59,309 bases of DNA. Origin: Paracoccus onchidii (GTDB taxonomy: Bacteria > Pseudomonadota > Alphaproteobacteria > Rhodobacterales > Rhodobacteraceae). Location of the stretch: the NCBI RefSeq assembly GCF_028294535.1, contig NZ_JAQBIE010000024.1, positions 1-59,309 of the forward strand. The letters run 5' to 3'. The position numbers and the translations under genes were made by a program. Shown in pieces: positions 40,501 through 49,500 of the stretch; the first letter of the stretch is position 1; each line of letters opens with the position of its first letter. A model generated the notes under the pieces. That model saw only the letters and a program-made list of their open reading frames with translations. It was not told where the DNA came from and searched no databases.

Positions 40501-43500
40501 ATTGAAGATTTACCGTGATGGTTTCTCCGATGGGAAAGGTGACGCCCGTATCGGAGCGATCACGGAAACCACGGTCGACGGTCTGAAAGCATGGCTTGGT
40601 GGCGGGCAGATGCGCCGCCCCGCTGCTGGCAAGCTGGATTATCCGTTCAAGCGCCGTGCCAATATCAAAAAGAAAAGCGAACAGGCGGCACCGAAGGCAG
40701 ACGGCAAGCCCGTCAGGACTCGCCCGAACATTGGCGATCCCAATTACACGCTCATTGACGCCATGAACGATCTGCAAGACGCCGAAGCCGAATACTCCGC
40801 GCAGGGTATGGTCAAGAATGCGCGGACAGGTGAGCGGATGCGCCAACTGCGCGATCTGGTCAAGAAGATGCAGGCCGATGCCGACAAGCTGAGAGAGGAA
40901 TCGCAACAGCAGGCCGAGCCGCCGAAAGCCTCTGCCCCTGGCCTTCTGGGATCGCTGTCGCAGGAGAAGCAGGACCGCGCTGCCGAATTGAAAGCCCGCC
41001 TCGCAGCCAAGGCGCGCGGCCAGGCATCGAGTGGCCTTGATCCCGAATACATCACCCTGGGCGGCGAACTGGTGTCCCTCTACATCGAGGCCGGCACCAA
41101 GCGGTTCGGCCAGATGCTTCGCGACTTCGCGGAAACCACCGGCCTGACGCTGCGCGAGGCGCAGGCACCCATGCGCGCGGCCTATAACCATGTCCGCGAC
41201 GATATGGACCTGAACGGCGAGGACGTGTCCGACATGGATGACGGCGCTGCCGTGATGGTCGAGGTGCGCGCCGCGCTGGCCGAGGAAGATGGTCGCACGA
41301 CGACGAAACCGGCAACCACCGATGCGGTGAAAGATAGCGGGGGAAAAAAATCCCCTCCCCCAGCTATGGACACCAAAGAGGGTTCCATCAAGAAAAACGC
41401 CCTTAAATCCGCCATTGCCGTGACGGCGCGCGGGCGAGAGATTCCAGTTCAATACGCCATTGTCGAATTGGGCGACCTGATCCCGTCGCAACTCATGGAT
41501 GGTCGTTCCAATCCAGAATACGATCAGCGTTTGCAGCCGCGCGACCGGTCAAGAGAGGCATCGCAGGATCAAATTCACCGGATCGCGCGCGACCTGAACC
41601 CGGAACTGTTGGGTGAAAGTCCGCAAGCAAGCAATGGCGCCCCGATCATACTTCCAACCGGCGAGGTCTTGAGCGGCAACGGAAGGACGCTGGCCCTTCA
41701 ATCCGCCTCAATGGATTGGCCTGTTTCAAGCGGCAGATATTCCGATTTCATTCGCGACAAGGGTTATCCGGTCAAGGGCATGTCGAGTCCTGTTCTGGTC
41801 CGCATCGTCACCGGATCACCCTCAATGCAGGAAGCCGCGGCGATCGCGCGCGAGGCAAACGAGCGCGACCAGGCAGAAATGAGCATTTCCGAGCAGGCCA
41901 TGGCGGATGCTCAAAACCTGACGCCCGCAATTCTCGACCTGTATCAAGGCGGAGATGTGGACGGCACCCGAAATGCCTCCTTTGTCCGGGCATTCGCTCA
42001 AGGCGTCCTGTCGCCAAATGACGCGGGGAAAATGCGCGACAAGGACGGGCGCATGACGCAAGACGCGGTGCGCCGCATCAATGCCGCGCTTCTGGCTTCC
42101 GCTTATGGTGATGCCGGTATCGTTGCATCCGTTCTGGAAAGCACGGACACCAATATCAAGGCCATTGGCGGCGCACTGATGGACGTTGCCCCCCGTTGGG
42201 CACAGATGCGCGCGGAGGCAAAGAAAGGCACCATTGCCGCCGATGCGGACATGACGCCCGCCCTCATGGAAGCCGTGAAGCTGGTTGATCGCGCACGGCG
42301 TGAAAATCGCCACCTGACAGAGTTCCTGAACCAGACAGATATGTTCAGCGGCGATAGCGTCAGCCCCGATGCCGTCGCAATTCTCGGGCTCATGTATCGC
42401 GGATCGGAATCAAAGCCGTTCAGCCGACCCTATGGCCGCGACAAGGTTGCGGATGCGCTCAACTTCTTTGTGACCGAGGCTATGAAAACCAGCCCCGGTG
42501 TTGATCTGATCGGGGAAAGCGCGGATATTGGGGCAATCATCCAATCCGCAGGGGGCCGCATCAATGGCGAAGGCGAAGGACAACAACTCGACCTTGACGG
42601 CGGGACAGGAAATTCTGGTCAAGGCGCTGCGCAATCAGGCGAACCAGGAGCCGGGCCCGAAAACCAGCAAGGCGAAACAGGAGTTCGCGGACAAGGCGGA
42701 AGCAGCGATGCAGCGCAAGACGGCCTGACGCCAGACGGCGACGGTTCCGACAGAAGCCGCATCGCATCCGCCTTCTACGAGCGGTGGGGCCTTGGAAATC
42801 AGCCTTCCAATATCAGGGCGGCGCGGGCAATGGCGCAGGAGGTTCTTGGAAGAACCCCCAGCGACAAGGAAATCGAAGAAGGCATTGAAGCCGGAATCGT
42901 CAGGGCGGCGAGACAGATTGTCGATGACGGTCGCTTGGCCGGCTTGGCGAATGAGAAGATATTCGATGCCCTCGTTTCGCTTTACCAAGCCCAACCTTTG
43001 CTGACGACGAGGACAAGCACCAGCGTCGAGCAACAGGCATACAGCACGCCCGCGCCACTGGCATATGCCGGCAGCGTTCTATCAGGCATCAGCGGCACGA
43101 CAACCGTGTATGAGCCTTCGGCTGGCAATGGTATGTTGCTGATCGGTGCAGATCCGGCAAACGTCACGGCAAACGAACTCAATGATGATCGTTTCGGAAT
43201 GCTTCAGGAGGCGCTTCCGGGTGCGGTTCTGAACCATGGCGACGGGACGCAATACGATCCTGAAACATTGGTGGACCGGGTTATCGCCAACCCGCCATTC
43301 GGCAAGGTGAAGGACGGGCGAAAATCAATTCGGTTCCCGATGGACGGCGTTTTCACAACCGAGATTGACCACGCCATTTCGTGGAAGGCCCTGCAATCCA
43401 TGAAGCCGACCGGTCGAGCGGTGCTTATCATAGGCGGTCATCAGGGTAGCGCGGCCGATCGGGCAAAGGCCTATATGGGCCGAAACCATCACCCGTTCAT

Positions 43501-46500
43501 GACGAAACTCTATGACCAATTCAATGTGACGGATCATTTCACGGTCGACGGGAAAATGTATCAGCGTCAGGGTGCTGGCTGGCCGGTTGACGTGATCGTT
43601 ATTGAGGGCAAGGGCAAGTCTGCGCTATCATATCCCTATGTAAAAGCGCCCCGCATGATGGTGACTTGGGGTGAGGTTAGAAAGGTTGTCGAGAATGCCA
43701 AAGGTGACATGGACGCCGCGCCCGCATTGCCGAACGGTGACGGTGGTTCTGCCGGATCGGCCGGAACAACCGCTGACCAAGGGCCAGTATCTCAACCTTC
43801 TGGAAAGCCGTCTGGATCAGATGTTCGAGGCGGCAAGCCAGGAGGATCGAACAGCAGCGGAGTCGGCAGCGTTCGCGGTGGATCGTCTGGTTCTGGATCG
43901 AATGCCGGGAACGGTTCTCGTGGAGAACTCGATGGCACTGGTCAATCTGATGAATCTGGACGGGGTGACGTTCCCGATCAATCCGGCCAAGATGCGACCG
44001 GATCAAATGGACGTTCAGGAAACAGAAAGCCTGACGCTGCCGGAAATGGTGGACGAACTTTACAGCCTGTAAAGAAGGTCAAGCGCGAGAACACCGAAGA
44101 AGAAACCGGTTTTCAGGTCCAGTATTCGCCGCATTCCAATGCAGGCTTCGCGGTCGGCACGCTGGTTCCGCGCGCGATGCAATCCGCAGCTGACGATGCC
44201 CTTTCATCCTTGCGCGATGAAGTCGGTGACATTGACCAGTTTGTTGCCGACAAGCTGGGCTATCCCGTGTCCAGGATCACCGGAAGCGACGGCAAGCCCG
44301 GCTACTTTTCCGCCGAGCAGGTTGATGCGCTGGCGCTGGCAATCAAGAATATTGAAGATGGTGCCGCCTTTATCATTGGCGACCAGACGGGAGTGGGCAA
44401 AGGCCGCGTTGTCGCGGGCGTGCTTCTCTATGCCAAGAAAAACGGCAGGTTCCCCGTCTTTGTAACCAAGCAGCCAGGTCTTTTCGCGGATATGGTTCGC
44501 GATCTGCGCGATATTGGCGAGGCGGGATCAGAAAAGCGCATCCTGTCCACGAAGGATCTGCGCGGCGCGAATGTCATTCCGCTTTCGAACGAACCGGGCG
44601 ACGTTCTTGAAACCGAGTCCGCGCCAAAGCTGAAATCGCTTATAACCGGCATCGCAAAAACCGGCCGCTTGCCTGATGGGTATGATTACTTCTTCACCAC
44701 CTATTCACAGATGCAATGGGAGGCCGGATCAGCGGGACAGGCGACCTATCGTCAAACCGCCATGCGTTCGCTTGCCAGCAATGCTGTGATGATCCTGGAC
44801 GAAAGCCACGAAGCGGGCGGGACAGAACAGCGAAAGGTCGACCCTGAAACCGGAGAGATCATTCCGACACGGGCCGACTTCTTCCGCGATGTCCTGAGCC
44901 ACGCGCATGGCGTCATGTATTCATCGGCAACATATGCCAAGAACCCTACCGTCATGTCGCTCTACAACAAGACCGACATGCGGCTGTCGGTCGATGACAT
45001 GAGCAAACTTCCCAATGCCGTGAAGGCCGGTGGCGTTCCACTTCAACAGGTCATCGCGAACATGCTTGTGAAGGCAGGCCAGTATATGCGCCGGGAACGG
45101 TCATTTGCCGGCGTGGAGATGTCGATCAACCAGTTGGAAACCGACAAGACGATTGCAAAATCAGGCGCCAAGGTTGTTCAGGGCATCTTCCGTCTTGATC
45201 TGGATTACATGGAGGATGCGCGAGAGCGTTTCCAGGATGAACTGGCATCCTCGGGCATGAAGGGGGCTCAGGACAATTCCACGGGCAGCAGCGGCGCGGG
45301 CAGCGTCGGGTTCTCGTCGGTGATGCACAACCTTGTTGCGCAGATGCTTTTCGCGCTGAAATCCGACGCCGTTGCAACGCGCGCCATTGATCTTTGGAAA
45401 AATGGCGAGAAGCCCCTGATCGCGGTATCGAACACGAATGAATCCATCCTTTCGGATTTCATCGACGGGTCGGGAATCGGGTATGGTGACAAGGCTGATT
45501 TCACGTTCAAGGAGTTGTTCCTGAGATACCTGAACAGGCTTCGCCGCGTCACGCTGAAGGATGCAGACGGAAAGGCGCACCACGTCCACATGAAGGATGA
45601 TGACATTCTTCGGATTGCCGGTCCTGATGCTCTTTCTGCCGTCAAAGACATGGAAAAACAGATCGCAAAATCCCCCATCGGCGGGATGCCGGGATCGCCC
45701 CTTGATTACATCATGGACCGGATGCGCGATGCCGGAATGAAGGTTGGCGAAATCACCGGACGCGGAACGGTGATCGAAGGCGGCATTCTGAAATCTCGGA
45801 AAGCCAGCGATGCCGAGAAGAAAAAGACCATGAACGCCTTTAACAGCGGCGCCATGGATGGAGTCTTGCTGAACCAATCGGGTTCAACGGGGTTCTCGCT
45901 CCATGCGACCGCCAACAAGGGGAATGACGGGAAGCAGCGACACATGATCGTGTTGCAGCCCGACCCCAACATTGACGTTTTCATGCAGATGCTTGGCCGC
46001 ATCCACAGAACCGGCCAGATCAAGTTGCCAAAATACACGATCGCCATTTCCGATCTGGCCATAGAAAAGCGCGTTGCCGCAAATCTCATGCGCAAGATGG
46101 CTTCACTCAATGCCAACACGACCGCAAACAAGGACTCGGCAGTTTCGCTGAACAACGTCATCGACTTCATGAACAAGTATGGCGATGAAGTCGTGAACGG
46201 CATCTTGAAAGAGGACAGCGAGTTGTCCGCTAAGCTGGGAATCGGCCCCGCAAAGGGCAATGCGTTCGATGGGATCGCGTCCAAGTTCACCGGCCGGCTG
46301 GCCGTCCTGGACCCCGACGAAGTGTCCGAAATCTATGATCGCATCGAGGGCGAATACAAAGCGTTGATCGAGACACTTGACCGAATGGGGTTGAACACCC
46401 TTGAGGCCAAAACGCTGGACCTTGAGGCGCAGACCATTTCCACCGTGAAACTGTCTGAGGGCGACCCAAATTCTTCGAGCCCGTTCGAGGCCGGCGCCAC

Positions 46501-49500
46501 AATGGAAACCGTTTCAGCCAAAAGGCTCGGAAAGCCGTTCACCTTGGAGCAGCTTTCGGACGAGTTGGCGAAGGAAATGGGTGAGGACACCGAAAAGCAA
46601 TATGTCGAGAATGCCGTTCGTCGCATTCGCGACCTTATCCCGGCATGGCAAGAAAAGCAGTCCGAAGGAATCAGGAAGGCGGAAACGGCGCTGTCAGCTG
46701 CCAATACCGAGGCCAAGAAGAAGGCCGCAGAGAAGATCCTGAAAAGCCGCAGGGAATCCATGGAGCAATCCGGCGCCCGCCTGAACTCCATTATCGAGAA
46801 CATCCGTCAAATTGGCATCAATCGCTCGTTGATCCTGCGCATGTCCGAAAACGGTATGGAAGTTCAGTTGCCGGCCCGAAGCATCGGGTTCGATATGAAA
46901 TCCCTGAAAGACAACCCGACCGCAGCAAGCGCAATTCGCGTCAGGATCGCGGTTGCAGATGCCGCTCGGGAGGTTCTTCTTCCGCTATCAAAACTGATCG
47001 ACCCTGAAAGCCCGTTCGACTTCACGCAGGCCAGCGCCGCCTACGTGGACTCGGCATTCGAGAACGGATTGAGCGATAGCAGGGAAGAACGCTCGATCAT
47101 CACCGGAAACCTTCTTTCCGGGTTCTCGAAGTTCCAGAAAGGCCAGGTTGTCATGTTCACGCGCGAAGATGGGCGCGTTGAAAGCGGCATCCTCATGCCA
47201 AAGAATTTCGATCTGGACACCGCGCTTGCCGAAATCCCCGTGAAATTCGACAAAGCCCAAGATGCGATCAAGTTCCTTCGCGAAGGCGATGGTCAACGCA
47301 TGGTATCCACGGATGACAAGGTTGCCACGATCAAGATGGACAGCCACGGCGCCTTTGTTTTCGATGTGAAGAAGATCGGCGGCAAACCTTACTATCTGAA
47401 CAAGGGGGTCCGTGACGTTCTTGGAGAATTCACAGCCGGAAGGTCCGGGAAAGGCATGTTCACGGCAAGGACGAGTTCACCCGAGAAGGCGGCATCTGCC
47501 GCGAAGGCCTGGCAAGACCAGATCGGCGCCACGCTCGAAACCACGTCATTCAAGGATGAAGCCCGAGAAATCACGGGCGAGGAACTTCCCGAAACGAAGG
47601 AATCGCGTTTCGACAATGACCGTCCTGTTGTCGCGACACTGACCGGGGACGAGTTGGGCGAGTGGGCTGATATTCGCGACCTCGGCCGGAAAGCGTTCAA
47701 CTGGTATAGGGAGAACCTGGTTGCAACGACCACGATCATGAACGGCACTGGATGGAGCGTCGGATACACCCGCCGTGGTGCCGGTAAGATCAGCGGTCGA
47801 AAGGGTGAAGATCTTCTTCGTCTTGTCCCTGCAATTCCAGCAATCATCGAGCGCGGCCAGCATGTAAGAACGGAGCAAAACCGAAAGGATGACGGGGTTA
47901 AGGCATATCACAAGATAGCTGCCCGTGTTGAATTGGGCGGCAGGCTCAAGGATGTGATCGTTACCATTCGAGAAATGAACAACGGCACATTCCACTATGA
48001 CCTGTCTCGGGACAACAGCGAGGGCGCGTTGTTCCAAAGAATGGGCGATCAATCTGAAATGAATGTGGCGGGATCGCGGCCCAGCTCTCCGATATTCGAA
48101 GTCGGTGCGAGGGCCGCGAGCCCCGCCAACATCAATATAGAGATCTCCGAAGCCGAAATCAACGGCGACCCGACCCTGACGCCGGCCAATGCCCGCGCGA
48201 TCAACACGGCCGCTCGGGCCGAACTGGTGAAGGTCGGCATTTCCGGGCGCGTTCGGGTTGAGGTGGGCGGCAATGGCCGCTCACAAGGCACCTACCGGCG
48301 CGGCGTCATCCGCATCCTGCGCGCTGGGAAGGACTGGAAACACACGCTCGACCACGAAATCATCCACGCGCTTCGCGACGGCAATATGTGGAACAAGGAC
48401 TATGGCTTGTTCACTGCCGACGAATGGCGGTCATTGGTGAAGGCGGCACGGGCAGACAAGGCAATCCGCGATCGTGTCACGGCCGCATATCCCGACCTGT
48501 CTGCCGCGGCGCAGGCCGAGGAAATGGTGGCCGAGTTTTATGCAGATTGGGCACAAGGCCGGCGAAAGGCACCACAAGGGGGCATGACGCGGGCACTCGG
48601 TCGCATTCGGTCCTTCTTCCGCGCTGTGGCCTCTGCGCTGCGCGGCGAGGGCTTCCAGGATGCGGCAACGATCATGGAGCGTATCGCGAATGGCGAGATC
48701 GGCGGGCGCGGTCCTGATGGGCCTGGCGGCGGTCGAGACAGTGGCGTGAAGGAACAGCGCGACATGACTGCCCTGCGCGGTGCGATGCAGGCCGGCCGCG
48801 CCAAGGCGGCGGGCCTTGTCAGTCGCGAGTTCTGGCAAAAGTCGCCCGAAATGTTCTCGAACTGGTTGACCGATGCCATGGGCGCGAACAGCCGGTTCAA
48901 TATCCTCGGGATGGTGCCGGGGCATCCGCTCTTTGCGGAATTGGGCAAGAATATTTCCGCTGCGCAAGCCTATCTGCGCAACAAGCAGGAAATGGACGCC
49001 ATGCGCAACGATTGGCAGGCGCGGGCGTCATCTGCCGTCGACAAGTGGCATAGCGCAGGCCGGAAAGATCCGGCATCGAATGATGCGCTGATGGACCTGA
49101 TGCACCGCACCACCCTTTCCGGCATTGATCCAAGCAAGCCCGATGACTGGAAGCACCCGCACGAAACCAGTGCGCGGGCGGCTTTGGCAAGCGGAACCGC
49201 AACCGGTGATGCGAAGGCACAAGCGCAGCAGGTGATTGACGAAATCCAGGCGCGCCAAGACGCCTATGAAAAGCTGAAACGGCGATATGACGCCATGCCG
49301 GCCAATTTCCAAAAGCTGTATCGGGACATTCGAGACGAATACAGCGCCCTGGCCGATGCAACCGACAAGGCGCTTCTCGACAACATCGAAACAGCGAACC
49401 GCATTGCGCTGAAACGTGCGGAACGGCGCCACCGTCAGGAAATAGAGCGTATTCGAGACGAAGGGCTTGAAGGGGATGCGCGGGATCAGGCACTTGAAAA

